Shown: in pieces, positions 17,681 to 27,613 of the stretch
Layout: every line of letters begins with the position of its first letter
How positions within the stretch are numbered: the stretch's first letter is position 1
Assembly (NCBI GenBank): GCA_947501325.1
Contig: CANMVC010000007.1
Location: 1 to 49,740, forward strand
DNA from: an uncultured Sphingomonadaceae bacterium
GTDB taxonomy: Bacteria; Pseudomonadota; Alphaproteobacteria; Sphingomonadales; Sphingomonadaceae
Length of the DNA stretch: 49,740 bases
Direction: 5' to 3'
Translations under genes and position numbers: made by a program
The notes under the pieces: model-generated
Database searches by the model: none
Told to the model about the DNA's origin: nothing
The model's input: only the letters and a program-made list of their open reading frames with translations

Positions 17681-18178
17681 CTAGGGACGCGTGGGGTCGT
17701 TGCTGGTACCGCCCGCACCGCCTGCTCCAACCGCGCCGATATTGCCGAACAGCTCTTGAAAGAACGACCGCTCGCGGCCCAATGTCGGGGTTGTATCGCC
17801 TTCCGGGCTGATATTGGCGACCAGTTCCAGACCCGTACGATCGACTTCAGTCACATTGCCCGCTTCATCAAAGGTGATCCGCATGACCATCTGGTCTCTG
17901 GGCGTGGGTGAGTTAAACGCAAGCTGCTTGGTTTCGCGTGATACATAATACCAGGTATTTTCATCGAACTGTCCGGTAAAGGTCGGCCGACCCAACGCGC
18001 CCTCGACAGATTGACGGTTATCAACCCCGGGCTGGATGGAATTGGTCAGCACGGTATCAACAATATAGCCCTGATGGCCTCGAACCTGGGAACAACCCGA
18101 TAGTAACAATCCGCCTAAAACCAGTCCGGTCAGCGCGGCTTGCATTTTCATCTTGGGCATTTTCAACTGGCTACGCAT
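17681..18178 (-). CDS. bamE: outer membrane protein assembly factor BamE
   Basis: This 165-residue lipoprotein belongs to the SmpA/OmlA family, the BamE part of the BAM complex that inserts beta-barrel proteins into the outer membrane. The lipobox is LLLSGCSQV, after a hydrophobic stretch. The BamE core reads IQPGVDNRQSVEGALGRPTF, then ENTWYYVSRETKQLAF and MVMRITFDEAGNVTEVDR. A Gly-rich tail (AVGAGGAGGTSNDPTRP) is typical of alphaproteobacterial versions. The ATG at 18178 has GGAG about 9 nt upstream; a TTG one codon earlier is less likely. It is divergent from the bc1 chaperone gene. Confidence 0.93.
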   Translation of the reverse strand: MRSQLKMPKMKMQAALTGLVLGGLLLSGCSQVRGHQGYIVDTVLTNSIQPGVDNRQSVEGALGRPTFTGQFDENTWYYVSRETKQLAFNSPTPRDQMVMRITFDEAGNVTEVDRTGLELVANISPEGDTTPTLGRERSFFQELFGNIGAVGAGGAGGTSNDPTRP

Positions 18179-18377
18179 CAACTCACTTCTCCAAAACGAC
18201 CGTCTGACAGCTTGGTAGCCAGAAAAGGCGGTCTTCGTCCTTTTAGCAGTTTATTCCCCGCTTACAGAAAGGCCCATTGCATCTCGCGGTATAAATATCA
18301 ATATCCCCTGTATGTAGTCTTAACATTAAGCAGTCGGCGGACAATAGATCACCGGCGCAAAACGGGGTTTGAAGATA

Positions 18378-18905
18378 ATGTCATTTATAAACGAGCTGTT
18401 AGGGCGGAAAGACCCCAATCTGGTGATGCAGCCTCTTTACGATGCGGTCATTGCCGAGGGACGCGATCCCAGCTGGTATGAACAGGGCGCGGTTCCAGAC
18501 TCGCTGGATGGCCGGTTTGACATGATAGCGGCGATCCTCTGCGCCGTGCTGATCCGGCTGGATCAGAGTGACAAGGCGCGACAGGAAATAGCCTGGCTCA
18601 CCGAGCTATTTGTGACAGACATGGAGGGCCAGTTGCGCCAAATTGGCATTGGTGATTTGATTGTCGGCAAACGCGTCGGCGAAATGATGAGCGCACTGGG
18701 CGGGCGCCTGGGTGCTTATCGGGAAGGACTGACCGGGAACGCTGATATTGCGGAAGCGCTGACTCGCAACCTGTATCGCGGCGAAGCGCCGGCACCCGAA
18801 GCACTGGATTTCACGGCCAAAAACTATACCGCCTTTTATAATCATATCTCTGAAACGGCTATCGACCAAGTTATTGCCGGAAACATCGCCAAGGCCCGCT
18901 TATGA
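18378..18905 (+). CDS. ubiquinol-cytochrome c chaperone (Cbp3/UQCC1-like)
   Basis: A 175-residue protein of the CBP3 family, which assists assembly of cytochrome b into the bc1 complex in mitochondria. Bacterial members are assumed to do the same. Recognisable parts are LYDAVIAEGRDPSWYEQGAV, PDSLDGRFDMIAAILCAVLI, and FVTDMEGQLRQIGIGDLIVG followed by KRVGEMM. I prefer the ATG at 18378 (MSFINELLG) over a TTG nine bases upstream. It overlaps yceD by 4 bp (ATGA), a pairing common in alphaproteobacteria. Confidence 0.9.
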   Translation: MSFINELLGRKDPNLVMQPLYDAVIAEGRDPSWYEQGAVPDSLDGRFDMIAAILCAVLIRLDQSDKARQEIAWLTELFVTDMEGQLRQIGIGDLIVGKRVGEMMSALGGRLGAYREGLTGNADIAEALTRNLYRGEAPAPEALDFTAKNYTAFYNHISETAIDQVIAGNIAKARL

Positions 18906-19438
18906 CCCATCCCTTACCGCAACCGGAAATGTCGAAGATTATAAAGCTGTCCGATATTGGCGGCGCGGCTTTGACCGGGAAGATTATCGCCAATGATGAT
19001 CAACGCGAGGCATTGGCGAGGCGCTTTGACTTGCCATCGATAGAATCAATAGCGGCGGATTATCGGCTGGAAGCCAAAGAGCATGAGATCAAATTTACTG
19101 GCCACATCCAATCCCACCTGCATCAAGCTTGTGCGATTAGCGGCCAGCCCTTTCCGGTCGAAATAGCCGAGACCTTTGATATTATGTTTATCGAGAAAGC
19201 CGACATCGCGCCCAATGAAGAAGAAATCGAATTGGCCGCAGAGGATTGCGACGTGATTGAGTATGAAGCGGCGCAGATTGACCTGGGCGAAGCGATTGCG
19301 CAAACACTGTATCTGGTGCTCGATCCCTATCCCCGTGGACCGGATGCCGACAGCATAGCGGCAAAAAAAGGGTTGAAGAGCGAAGAGGAAGCGGGGCCCT
19401 TTGGCGCGCTCGCCGTATTAAAAGACAAGCTCGGCTAA
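18902..19438 (+). CDS. YceD family protein (DUF177)
   Basis: A 178-residue YceD/DUF177 protein. In E. coli and plants, relatives are needed for normal 23S rRNA accumulation; E. coli yceD lies next to rpmF. Here rpmF is not adjacent. Family features are the FTGHIQSHLHQACAISGQPF segment followed by PVEIAETFDIMF. An acidic stretch rich in Glu and Asp comes next, then IDLGEAIAQTLYLVLDPYPR near the end. It is coupled to the bc1 chaperone by an ATGA overlap, and its stop overlaps the stop of glnD on the other strand by 4 bp. Confidence 0.9.
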   Translation: MTHPLPQPEMSKIIKLSDIGGAALTGKIIANDDQREALARRFDLPSIESIAADYRLEAKEHEIKFTGHIQSHLHQACAISGQPFPVEIAETFDIMFIEKADIAPNEEEIELAAEDCDVIEYEAAQIDLGEAIAQTLYLVLDPYPRGPDADSIAAKKGLKSEEEAGPFGALAVLKDKLG

Positions 19439-22218
19439 GCGGCGGTTTTGGTCGCTTCCTTTTGCGCGGCCGCTTTGATCAGCTTCTTTTTCAGATTGTT
19501 TAACCGGGTCTTGCTCTCAATCTTTCCACCAAACAGGTCGGTGATGTAAAACGTATCCACCGCACGCTCGCCATAAGTCGCAATATGGGCGCTGTGCACA
19601 GTGACCTTGGACTCAAACAGGACATAGGCCAGCTCGTTGAGCAACGCCGGGCGATCCTGGGCGGTCACTTCAATCACGGTGAAGCGGTTGGATGCATCAT
19701 TATCGGCCATCGCATTGGGAACAATATTAAACGCCCCAGCCCGCGAATGAGAAAGCGGACGCGCTTCCAGCTTGGTCGCCAGTTTGGAACGATTGGCCAG
19801 CGCATCTTCGACCGCTGTTTTGAGCCGCTTGAGCTGGGTATCTTCGGCAAAGGGCTGGAAATGCTGGTCCTGTACCAGGAAATTATCCAGCGCCATGCCA
19901 TCACGGGTGGTATGGATACGGGCATCGATAATATTGCCGCCGGCCACATGAATACCGCCGGCAATGCGATAGAAAAGACCGGGGTGATCCGCTGCGTAGA
20001 TGGTAACCAATGTCGCGCCGCGTTCGGGATAGGCCTCTGCCGATATCGCCAGATTATCATCCCCCGCGCGCATCATCAGCCGGGCATTATGGGCAATAAT
20101 ATCATCCGGCTCGGCTATCCAGTACGGATCGGTTAGCCGTTTGGCGAGTTTCGTAAATTCCGCTTTGGGTAGATCCAGGGTTTCCGCCAGCGCCGCTTTT
20201 TTCTGGGTAATTCGCTCTTTGCGGCCGCGTTGTTTATGACCGAGCATCAGCATTTCTTCCGCAGCCTGAAACAGGTCCGTCAGCAACTGCCTTTTCCAGC
20301 TGTTCCAGATACCCGGGCCAACCGCGCGAATATCCACGACCGTCAGAACGGTGAGCAGGCGAAGCCGTTCAATGCTCTTCACCTGACTGACAAAATCCTG
20401 GATGGTTTTGAAATCGGACAGATCGCGCTTGAACGCCATGGCCGACATCAGCAAATGGTGCCGCACGAGCCAAGCCACCAGCTCGGTCTCATAAGGTTCG
20501 AGCCCCAAGCGCGGACATAATTTCATCGCTACTTCGGCGCCGAGAACACTGTGATCGCCGCCCCGCCCCTTGGCAATATCGTGCAACAAGGTCGCGACAA
20601 ACAGCACCCGACGGTTTTTGAGCTTCTTGATCGTTTCGGTCGAGTTGGGATGATCATCCACCAGATCACCGCTGCCGATCCGGGCGAGCAATCCAATCGC
20701 ACGAATACTATGCTCATCGACCGTATAATGATGATACATATCAAATTGCATCTGCGCGACGACGCGGCCAAAATCTGGAACGAACCGGCCGAAAATCGAT
20801 GCCTCGTTCATCCAGCGCAACACCAGTTCGGGATCGCGCGGTGAACAGAGCACGTCGAGAAACAGTGCATTGGCACGGCGGTCTTTACGGACCTTGTTGG
20901 TAATCAGCTTCGCATCCCGGCGCGCGGCGCGCATCGCCAGGGGGTGGATTTCCAGTTCATGCTTATCCGCAAGCTGAAAAATCTCGATCAGCCGCACCGG
21001 GTCTTCCTCGAAGAAATTCTCGTCCGGCAGCGCCAGTCGTCCGCGATCGAGGATAAAGCCCTTCAGCTTTTTCGGCTTTCGCGTGATGTTGGGCATGAAC
21101 CGTCGGACACCCGCATTATGGGTTTCATCCAGATGCGCAAGAAACACACCGGTCAGGTTCCCAACCACTTTGGCGTTCAGGAAATAATATTGCATGAACC
21201 GCTCAACCGCAGACTTGCCCGGCCGATCAGCAAAACGCATCCGCTTTGCAATGCCTGATTGCAGATCAAAGGTCAGCCGGTCTTCGGCGCGGCCGGTCAT
21301 ATCATGCATATGACAGCGCACGGCCCAGAGGAAGTTGGCCGCCTTGCGAAAACGCTTGAATTCATCCGCAGTCAGCAGGCCGACATCGACCAGTTCCTCT
21401 GCCGAGGTCACCCGGTGAATATATTTGCCAATCCAGTAGAGCGTCTGAAGATCGCGCAGACCGCCTTTGCCTTCCTTGACATTGGGCTCCACCACATAAC
21501 GGCTATCGCCCATGCGGACATGGCGCGCATCGCGTTCCGCCAGTTTCTCGGATACAAATGTGCGATCCGTACCCGACACGACATCAGCAAAAAACCGAAC
21601 TTTCGATTCTTCATAAACGCCAGTGTCACCCCAGATGTAACGCCCCTCCAGCAAAGCCGTCCGAATGCTAAGATCTTCGTTCGCCATCCGCACCATCTCG
21701 TCGATGGAACGACTGCTTTGCCCGACCTTCAAGCCCAGATCCCAAAGCCAGTAGAGCATGGCTTCAATCGCCTGTTCGGTCCAACTGGTTTGCTTGAACG
21801 GTGTCAGGAAAGCGATATCCACATCGCTATGGGGTGCCATTTCGCCGCGTCCGTAACCACCAACGGCCATCACCGCAATGCGTTCGCCCGCTGACGGGTT
21901 GTTGACCGGATATTGATGACCGACCGCGATATCGTGGATGATCCGAACGAGCTGGTCGATCAGAAAAGACTGCGCAGCCGCCGCTTCATGGCCAGCCGAC
22001 GGCTTTTCAATCAATCGTCGGCTAATTTCCGCGCGTCCATCGGCAAGCGCCGCTTGCAACAATGGCAATATTTCTGGCCGCGCCTTGGCTATGCCATGTT
22101 CCGCAATCAGCGCCTCAATCGCCTCCGCCAGCTTGCGGCGATTGATAATATCCCGTTGCCGGACAATCCGCTTTCCCGGATCCGCTGCCGGCTTGGGTAT
22201 ATTGGCGCGTATATTCAT
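19435..22218 (-). CDS. glnD: [protein-PII] uridylyltransferase / uridylyl-removing enzyme
   Basis: GlnD is the nitrogen sensor that adds UMP to PII proteins under nitrogen limitation and removes it when glutamine is high. The 927-residue protein has the nucleotidyltransferase site VGGYGRGEMAPHSDVDIAFL (about 118-137). An HD phosphohydrolase domain follows (TLLHDIAKGRGGDHSVLG, about 545). Two C-terminal ACT domains (about 720-800 and 835-910) are seen at ATLVTIYAADHPGLFYRIAG and FTVIEVTAQDRPALLNELAY. All domains look intact. Its ATG overlaps the stop of the acyl-CoA synthetase gene by 4 bp. Confidence 0.97.
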   Translation of the reverse strand: MNIRANIPKPAADPGKRIVRQRDIINRRKLAEAIEALIAEHGIAKARPEILPLLQAALADGRAEISRRLIEKPSAGHEAAAAQSFLIDQLVRIIHDIAVGHQYPVNNPSAGERIAVMAVGGYGRGEMAPHSDVDIAFLTPFKQTSWTEQAIEAMLYWLWDLGLKVGQSSRSIDEMVRMANEDLSIRTALLEGRYIWGDTGVYEESKVRFFADVVSGTDRTFVSEKLAERDARHVRMGDSRYVVEPNVKEGKGGLRDLQTLYWIGKYIHRVTSAEELVDVGLLTADEFKRFRKAANFLWAVRCHMHDMTGRAEDRLTFDLQSGIAKRMRFADRPGKSAVERFMQYYFLNAKVVGNLTGVFLAHLDETHNAGVRRFMPNITRKPKKLKGFILDRGRLALPDENFFEEDPVRLIEIFQLADKHELEIHPLAMRAARRDAKLITNKVRKDRRANALFLDVLCSPRDPELVLRWMNEASIFGRFVPDFGRVVAQMQFDMYHHYTVDEHSIRAIGLLARIGSGDLVDDHPNSTETIKKLKNRRVLFVATLLHDIAKGRGGDHSVLGAEVAMKLCPRLGLEPYETELVAWLVRHHLLMSAMAFKRDLSDFKTIQDFVSQVKSIERLRLLTVLTVVDIRAVGPGIWNSWKRQLLTDLFQAAEEMLMLGHKQRGRKERITQKKAALAETLDLPKAEFTKLAKRLTDPYWIAEPDDIIAHNARLMMRAGDDNLAISAEAYPERGATLVTIYAADHPGLFYRIAGGIHVAGGNIIDARIHTTRDGMALDNFLVQDQHFQPFAEDTQLKRLKTAVEDALANRSKLATKLEARPLSHSRAGAFNIVPNAMADNDASNRFTVIEVTAQDRPALLNELAYVLFESKVTVHSAHIATYGERAVDTFYITDLFGGKIESKTRLNNLKKKLIKAAAQKEATKTAA

Positions 22219-23921
22219 CCGGTGCTCGCGAGCATCTCCCGGTGCTTCTTAGCAATGACAATCTTGGCAATTTTCGCTGTGCCCAATTTCGGCAGCGGCT
22301 CTTCATACTGCCAGATGTGCACCGGCATTTTAAACGGCGCGAGCTTATCCTTCAAAAATTCCAATAGCTCGTCCTGTGGCAGGCTTTGACCGTCTTTCAC
22401 ATGATAGACCAACGCCGGAACCTCCCCAAAGCGTTCATCGTCAACGCCAAAAATACAGGCTTCCGCAATTGCGGTGTGACCGTAAATCGCCGCTTCGACT
22501 TCCTGACAGCTGATATTCTCGCCGCCACGGATGATAATCTCTTTCTTGCGATCGACAATATAGAGATAGCCGTCCGGGTCGAGATAGCCGATATCGCCGC
22601 TGCGGAAATAACCGTCGTCGGTAAAAGCTTCCTTGGTCGCCTGTTCGTTATTCCAATAGCCGGTAAAATTGGCGCTGGTGCGGATACACACTTCGCCGCG
22701 TTCGCCTTGCACCACCTTGTTACCATCGTCGTCGAGAATCGCGACATCCACAATCGGCGGCGTCGCGCGACCGGTACTATCCGGCTTTTCGAGATAATTT
22801 TCATTGGTGTTCGAACAACCCACGCCGTTGGTTTCGGTCAGGCCATAGCCGATGAGCGGAAAGCCCTTGCCCATGCCTTCCTTGATCCGCTTCACATGTT
22901 CCACCGGGCGCGGCGCTCCGCCAGCCGCCATGGAAACGCAGGTGCTGAGGTCATAATCTTTAAGTTTGGGGTGCGAATAAATCTCCATGCTCATCAGCGG
23001 CACGCCAACAAAATAGGTGACTTTTTCTTTTTCGATAAGACGCATCGCTTCTTCGGCATCCCATTTTTTCATCATCACCAGCTTGCGGCCAATGGCAAAG
23101 CTGACGAGGATCAACGGCACGGAAGCGGTGACATGAAATAACGGTACAGCGACCAAGGCGGTTGGCTGGATATCCGGCAACGTTCCGGCTTTTTCCATCA
23201 GATGCGCCATTACGGCAAAAGCACCGACGAAACTCATCGCCCCCTGTACTACGGCGCGGTGTTCGGCATAGGCGCCTTTGGACCGCCCGGTGGAACCGGA
23301 GGTGAACAATATGGTCGCATTATCCTCAGGCCCCATTTGCGGCAGCGGGGTCTCTGCGTCCCCGCCTTTTGCCAGACAGGCCTTCAAACCTTCGAGCGGC
23401 GGCACGTCATGTTCGAACAAAACAATTTCGGCCCCGTGATCGCGACCCGATTCGGTCAGGCGCGCGGCGCGCTGCTTATCGGCAAAAACAATCAAACAGC
23501 TGACATCCTCAATCCCGTCTGCCAGCTCGTCGCCCTGCCACCAGCCATTAAGTTTTGTCGACACGCCACCTGCCATGGTGATCGCCATATCAAGGATGAT
23601 CCAGTTTGCCGAATTGCGCGCCGCAATCCCGATCCGGTCGCCTTTCTGAACGCCATGACCGGCCACGAGTCCGCCCGCCAACACGCGCGCAGCGGCATAA
23701 GTATCCTTGAAAGTCAGCCGGATATCGCCATCGACCAGAAATTCCTTATCCGCATGCTGCATGCAGAAAAAGGCAAAATAATCGGAAACATTATTGGGCG
23801 CATTTTTGAAAATGGGCATATCCACGCCATATTTTTGGATGCTATCCAGCTCCAAAAGCTGTCCCGGCTGCGTCATCGCAGCCAGCGTTTCGTCGATCAT
23901 CGTGTCTAATGGCGATGGCAT
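22215..23921 (-). CDS. AMP-dependent acyl-CoA synthetase/ligase
   Basis: A 568-residue class I adenylate-forming enzyme that activates a carboxylic acid as acyl-AMP and then transfers it to CoA. Motif A3 is ATILFTSGSTGRSKGAYAEH, A5 is PLIGYGLTETNGVG, and A7-A8 is YFRSGDIGYLDPDGYLYIVD followed by RKKEIIIRGGENIS. The C-terminal catalytic lysine is in PKLGTAKIAKIVI. The ATG at 23921 has GGGAGA about 9 nt upstream; a TTG six codons earlier is in frame. The substrate is probably a medium or long-chain fatty acid or an aromatic acid, not resolvable here. It is the first gene of the transcript leading into glnD and is divergent from lgt. Confidence 0.92.
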   Translation of the reverse strand: MPSPLDTMIDETLAAMTQPGQLLELDSIQKYGVDMPIFKNAPNNVSDYFAFFCMQHADKEFLVDGDIRLTFKDTYAAARVLAGGLVAGHGVQKGDRIGIAARNSANWIILDMAITMAGGVSTKLNGWWQGDELADGIEDVSCLIVFADKQRAARLTESGRDHGAEIVLFEHDVPPLEGLKACLAKGGDAETPLPQMGPEDNATILFTSGSTGRSKGAYAEHRAVVQGAMSFVGAFAVMAHLMEKAGTLPDIQPTALVAVPLFHVTASVPLILVSFAIGRKLVMMKKWDAEEAMRLIEKEKVTYFVGVPLMSMEIYSHPKLKDYDLSTCVSMAAGGAPRPVEHVKRIKEGMGKGFPLIGYGLTETNGVGCSNTNENYLEKPDSTGRATPPIVDVAILDDDGNKVVQGERGEVCIRTSANFTGYWNNEQATKEAFTDDGYFRSGDIGYLDPDGYLYIVDRKKEIIIRGGENISCQEVEAAIYGHTAIAEACIFGVDDERFGEVPALVYHVKDGQSLPQDELLEFLKDKLAPFKMPVHIWQYEEPLPKLGTAKIAKIVIAKKHREMLASTG

Positions 23922-24026
23922 TTCAATTTTCTCCCGCAAAGTCAGTTTGGGTTTCTCTCTTGGTATCGGAGAATTTCCCGTTATATGCCCTTGCTATATG
24001 ACGATGAAAGCTGATGGGGAAAAGAG

Positions 24027-24887
24027 TTGATTGATATTATTCTTGCAAGTGCGGCGCAATTTACGCGATTTGAGGAATTGGGACTGTCTCCCAACGCGCT
24101 TGACCTCGGTTTTTTCCAATTGAAATGGTATTCGCTGGCCTATCTCGCCGGTATATTAATCGGTTATTGGTATCTTACGAAACTAATCAAGGAACCGGGC
24201 GCTCCACTGGCCCGCCGCCATGCCGATGACATGATCTTTTACGCGACGCTGGGGATTATTCTTGGCGGACGATTGGGCTATGTATTTTTCTACAAGCCGG
24301 AAATCCTGCAAAACCCGATTGAGATTTTGCAAGTGTGGAACGGGGGCATGTCGCTCCATGGCGGTGTGTTGGGCGTTGTGCTGGCCATCTGGTATATATC
24401 GCGCAAGGAGAAGCTGAGTTTCCTGCGCATCTGCGACTATATCGCTTGCGTCATTCCGTTCGGATTACTCTTTGGCCGCCTGGCCAATTTCGTCAATGGT
24501 GAGCTTTGGGGCCGTGTCACTGATGTGCCCTGGGCGATCATCTTCCCTATGGGCGGCGAAATCGCGCGCCATCCGAGCCAGCTTTATGAAGCGGGACTGG
24601 AAGGCATACTCTATTTCATCATTACATCCCTCCTCTTCTGGAAAACCGATGCGCGCTATCATCCCGGCAAACTGGTCGGCACCGGTCTGCTGGTTTATGG
24701 CCTGAGCCGGTTCATTGTTGAGTTTTTCCGCCAACCGGACCAGGGCCTCGAGAATCTGAGTTGGGGGCTGACCATGGGACAGACGCTGACAGTGCCGATG
24801 CTCTTGCTGGGCGTCTATCTGGTGTTCACATCCAAGGGCCGGCGTGTCCGGGTCGAACCAACGGCTGGAGACAAAAGCGTTGCCTGA
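24027..24887 (+). CDS. lgt: prolipoprotein diacylglyceryl transferase
   Basis: Lgt moves a diacylglyceryl group from phosphatidylglycerol to the lipobox cysteine, the first step of lipoprotein maturation, in the inner membrane. The 286-residue protein has about seven hydrophobic segments. The family signature is [37 protein letters not shown] and [13 protein letters not shown] are also conserved. The start is a TTG at 24027, behind GGGGAAAAGAG. Several proteins of this window carry lipoboxes and would be its clients. The downstream methyltransferase gene overlaps its 3' end. Confidence 0.97.
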   Translation: MIDIILASAAQFTRFEELGLSPNALDLGFFQLKWYSLAYLAGILIGYWYLTKLIKEPGAPLARRHADDMIFYATLGIILGGRLGYVFFYKPEILQNPIEILQVWNGGMSLHGGVLGVVLAIWYISRKEKLSFLRICDYIACVIPFGLLFGRLANFVNGELWGRVTDVPWAIIFPMGGEIARHPSQLYEAGLEGILYFIITSLLFWKTDARYHPGKLVGTGLLVYGLSRFIVEFFRQPDQGLENLSWGLTMGQTLTVPMLLLGVYLVFTSKGRRVRVEPTAGDKSVA

Positions 24888-25944
24888 GAGCCTGTCGGCC
24901 GCACATATTCTCGCCGAAAAAATCGACCGGGACGGGCCGATAGCCCTGAGCGAATATATGTCAATCGCCAACATGGCCTATTATGCCGCCAAGGATCCGA
25001 TCGGCGAAGATGGCGATTTCGTCACCGCGCCCGAGATCAGTCAGATGTTCGGAGAGCTGGTCGGCATATGGCTGGCGGACCTCTGGATGCGCAAAGGCCG
25101 TCCGGATCATGTGCATTATGTCGAGCTTGGTCCCGGCCGCGGAACCCTGGCAGCTGATGCACGGCGCGCCATGGGGAAATTTGGCTGTGACCCGGACATC
25201 CATTTTGTCGAGAACAGCCCGGTACTAAAGGCCAAACAGGCGACCCTTCACAACAGCGCGGCCTGGCATGAAACCATCGACAGCCTGCCGACAGACGCGC
25301 CGCTTCTGGTCGTTGCCAACGAATTTTTCGATGCCCTGCCGGTGGAGCAATTCGTCTCTACCGAGGCTGGATGGCGACACCATATGGTCGCGCGGGAACG
25401 CAACAAGTTTATTGCCATTCCCGGCACGGAAGCGATCCAAAATCAGGTTTCTAGCGCATCGGCCGGATTACCTGTCGGCACGATTTTGGAAAGCTCCCCG
25501 GTCAGCGTTCAGATTCTGGGTGAATTGTCCAACCGGATAGCGATGCAAGGCGGAGTTATCGTGATTATTGACTATGGTTATGATCGACCCGGAACAGGCA
25601 GCACCCTGCAAGCGGTAAAGGATCATCTACCCGTCAGCCCATTTGATAGTCCGGGGACATCCGACCTCACGGCCCATGTCGATTTTCATACTCTTGGCAA
25701 TATCGCCAAAACGCGCTTGCTGTCGGTCCATGGCCCGGCCGAACAAGGCCAATGGCTGAAAGCTTTGGGCATTGACCAACGCGCGCAGAAACTGGCTGAA
25801 AGCGACCCGAAACAAGCCGATGCCATTCGCGCCGCCCATCATCGGCTCACCCATCTGGATGAAATGGGCCGACTGTTCCGGGTGATGGCGGCGACGTCGA
25901 TGGATTGGCCGGAACCGGAAGGCTTTGTTTACGGAGAGGGTTGA
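24880..25944 (+). CDS. SAM-dependent methyltransferase, MidA/NDUFAF7 family
   Basis: A 354-residue methyltransferase of the family whose mitochondrial member NDUFAF7 (MidA in Dictyostelium) dimethylates an arginine of a complex I subunit. Characteristic parts are [33 protein letters not shown], the SAM site [15 protein letters not shown], and [34 protein letters not shown] follows later. The TTG at 24880 with GGAG about 10 nt upstream gives [15 protein letters not shown] and overlaps lgt by 8 bp. A GTG at 24844 would extend it by 12 residues. Its bacterial role, probably complex I assembly, is inferred. Confidence 0.9.
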   Translation: MPESLSAAHILAEKIDRDGPIALSEYMSIANMAYYAAKDPIGEDGDFVTAPEISQMFGELVGIWLADLWMRKGRPDHVHYVELGPGRGTLAADARRAMGKFGCDPDIHFVENSPVLKAKQATLHNSAAWHETIDSLPTDAPLLVVANEFFDALPVEQFVSTEAGWRHHMVARERNKFIAIPGTEAIQNQVSSASAGLPVGTILESSPVSVQILGELSNRIAMQGGVIVIIDYGYDRPGTGSTLQAVKDHLPVSPFDSPGTSDLTAHVDFHTLGNIAKTRLLSVHGPAEQGQWLKALGIDQRAQKLAESDPKQADAIRAAHHRLTHLDEMGRLFRVMAATSMDWPEPEGFVYGEG

Positions 25945-25966
25945 CTGTTCTTCGCTGCAGACGGTC

Positions 25967-26563
25967 TCAACCGACCCAGTCAGCGACCTCGACAACGACT
26001 TTATTTGCTGCGCTATTCAAAGCCTCACCAACCGGACCTGCTTCGGCTGCAAAAACCTTCTCGCTGACCTCAAAACGCCGCTTCTCGATCGGCTGGCCTT
26101 CAACCATTTTCACAGCGTCATAGGTGACGGTGACCGTCAAACTCGGGCCGTCGAGACCGAAATTGACGAGTTGACCAGACAAATAGGTTTCCGCCTTGCC
26201 GCTGGCCTGCGTGGGCGTCAGCACCAGCCGGTCATTTTTGGCGGCGATCGTTTCTGTGAGCAATCCCTGAAACAGCCGCGCCGGCTTATCGACCCAAATG
26301 GCATCTTTGAGATAGGCAATAGTTGTTGCACCTGCCCGCACGGGAACCCGGACGTTGTTGAGCTTTTGCGGCGTCGCCGGCAATCTGACGACCAGGGCGC
26401 CGGATTGCGGACCAGAACGAGCGGCACCGGCATCAACTTGCATGTCGGAGGTTAGCGACAGCAAATAGGGCGGCGGCTCTGCCCCGCCGAAACTGACACA
26501 GGCACTGAGCAAGCCAAAACCTGCCAATATTCCGAATGTTTTGCCCTTACGGATGGTGGTCAT
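25967..26563 (-). CDS. ABC-type transport auxiliary lipoprotein (PqiC-like)
   Basis: A 198-residue lipoprotein, with hydrophobic leader FGILAGFGLLSACVSFGG and lipobox LLSAC. The mature part fits the PqiC/YmbA-like auxiliary component of MCE transporters: PPYLLSLTSD near the start, then ALVVRLPATPQKLNNVRVPV, IAYLKDAIWVDKPARLFQGL, and a late YDAVKMVEGQPIEKRRF. It is the last gene of the leftward MCE operon and would sit at the outer membrane, facing the periplasm, to receive or give lipid. Confidence 0.88.
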   Translation of the reverse strand: MTTIRKGKTFGILAGFGLLSACVSFGGAEPPPYLLSLTSDMQVDAGAARSGPQSGALVVRLPATPQKLNNVRVPVRAGATTIAYLKDAIWVDKPARLFQGLLTETIAAKNDRLVLTPTQASGKAETYLSGQLVNFGLDGPSLTVTVTYDAVKMVEGQPIEKRRFEVSEKVFAAEAGPVGEALNSAANKVVVEVADWVG

Positions 26564-26589
26564 GAACCAAGCCCTTTCATATGATGCCC

Positions 26590-27537
26590 CTATTTACCCG
26601 GTTCATAGTCCGGCAAAGCGGGCGCCGATAGCAATGAACCGGCGCCACCCTGATCGATTCGCTCGGTTACCTGCGTCAGCGATTTGGTTAGTGCCTGCAT
26701 ATCCTGAACGAGTTGATCCACTTCAGGCAAGGTCTTGGTGCCGAGCTGCCGAACACCGGGGCGCGCGTCCTCCAGTACGACGTTTAGTGCCGCCATGCTT
26801 TTCTCGGCAGCGGCCAGTGTCTTGGTGAGATTTTTCGCCAATGGCTCTCCGTTATTGCTCAACAGCTGGTTCGCATTATCGGCAACAGCAGACAGTTTTT
26901 CAGCGGTTTGCCCGGCATTACGGATCGCGATGGCCGACTCCGCCATCAGCACTTCCAAATCCGGGGCTTGCTTTGCCAGACTGCCGGTCAGCTTCTCGGT
27001 ATTGTTCAAAATCCCTTCAATAGATTCCTGATTTTTGTCAGACAGCAACAATGTCAGCCGGTCCGTCAGCGTGGCCAATCGCTCCACCACGAGCGGAGCG
27101 CTGTTCAGCAGCTCGCCCAAAGCGCCCGGCTTGGTCGGGATGACAGGCACGCCTTCCGGCCCTAAATCGGTGATCGGTGGCGCGCCTTTGACCGCGCCAT
27201 CAAGCTGGATATTGGGCGGCGCGGTGAAACTGATACTTTGAATGGTGGCGGTTGTACCTTGCAAAATCGGCGTTTCCTCACTCACCGTGATACGCACTCT
27301 CACAAAGTCCGGGTCTTTCTTCCATAGCTCGACCGACTCCACTTGCCCTGACGGCACGCCGGCAAAGGTAACGCCGGTTCCCTTGGCCAGTCCGCCCACG
27401 GATTGGGCAAAGAAGATATCATATTCTTTCTGAGCGCCATCGCCAAAGCGGACAATCCAGACGAGAAATGCGGCGACTAAAGCCAGTAAAGTCAGGGTGA
27501 TGACACCCACGAGGATATGATTGGACCGTGTTTCCAT
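26590..27537 (-). CDS. MlaD-family (MCE domain) lipid-transport substrate-binding protein
   Basis: A 315-residue protein with one N-terminal membrane helix (ILVGVITLTLLALVAAFLVW). A single MCE domain follows (about 40-120), seen in YDIFFAQSVGGLAKGTGVTF and VRVRITVSEETPILQGT. A long helical tail rich in Leu, Asn and Ala (about 150-300) may form the barrel or tunnel. This is longer than E. coli MlaD and fits the PqiB/Mce-like needle type with one domain. The ATG at 27537 has AGGTGG upstream. An in-frame extension to 27651 lacks sense. The protein should form a hexamer in the periplasm on the MlaE-type permease. Confidence 0.92.
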   Translation of the reverse strand: METRSNHILVGVITLTLLALVAAFLVWIVRFGDGAQKEYDIFFAQSVGGLAKGTGVTFAGVPSGQVESVELWKKDPDFVRVRITVSEETPILQGTTATIQSISFTAPPNIQLDGAVKGAPPITDLGPEGVPVIPTKPGALGELLNSAPLVVERLATLTDRLTLLLSDKNQESIEGILNNTEKLTGSLAKQAPDLEVLMAESAIAIRNAGQTAEKLSAVADNANQLLSNNGEPLAKNLTKTLAAAEKSMAALNVVLEDARPGVRQLGTKTLPEVDQLVQDMQALTKSLTQVTERIDQGGAGSLLSAPALPDYEPGK

Positions 27538-27613
27538 TATGCCACCTTTATGACCGTCAGTATCAACGCCTGCAACCACTCTCTGTAATGATCCTGCATT
27601 GTCAATCTTCCCC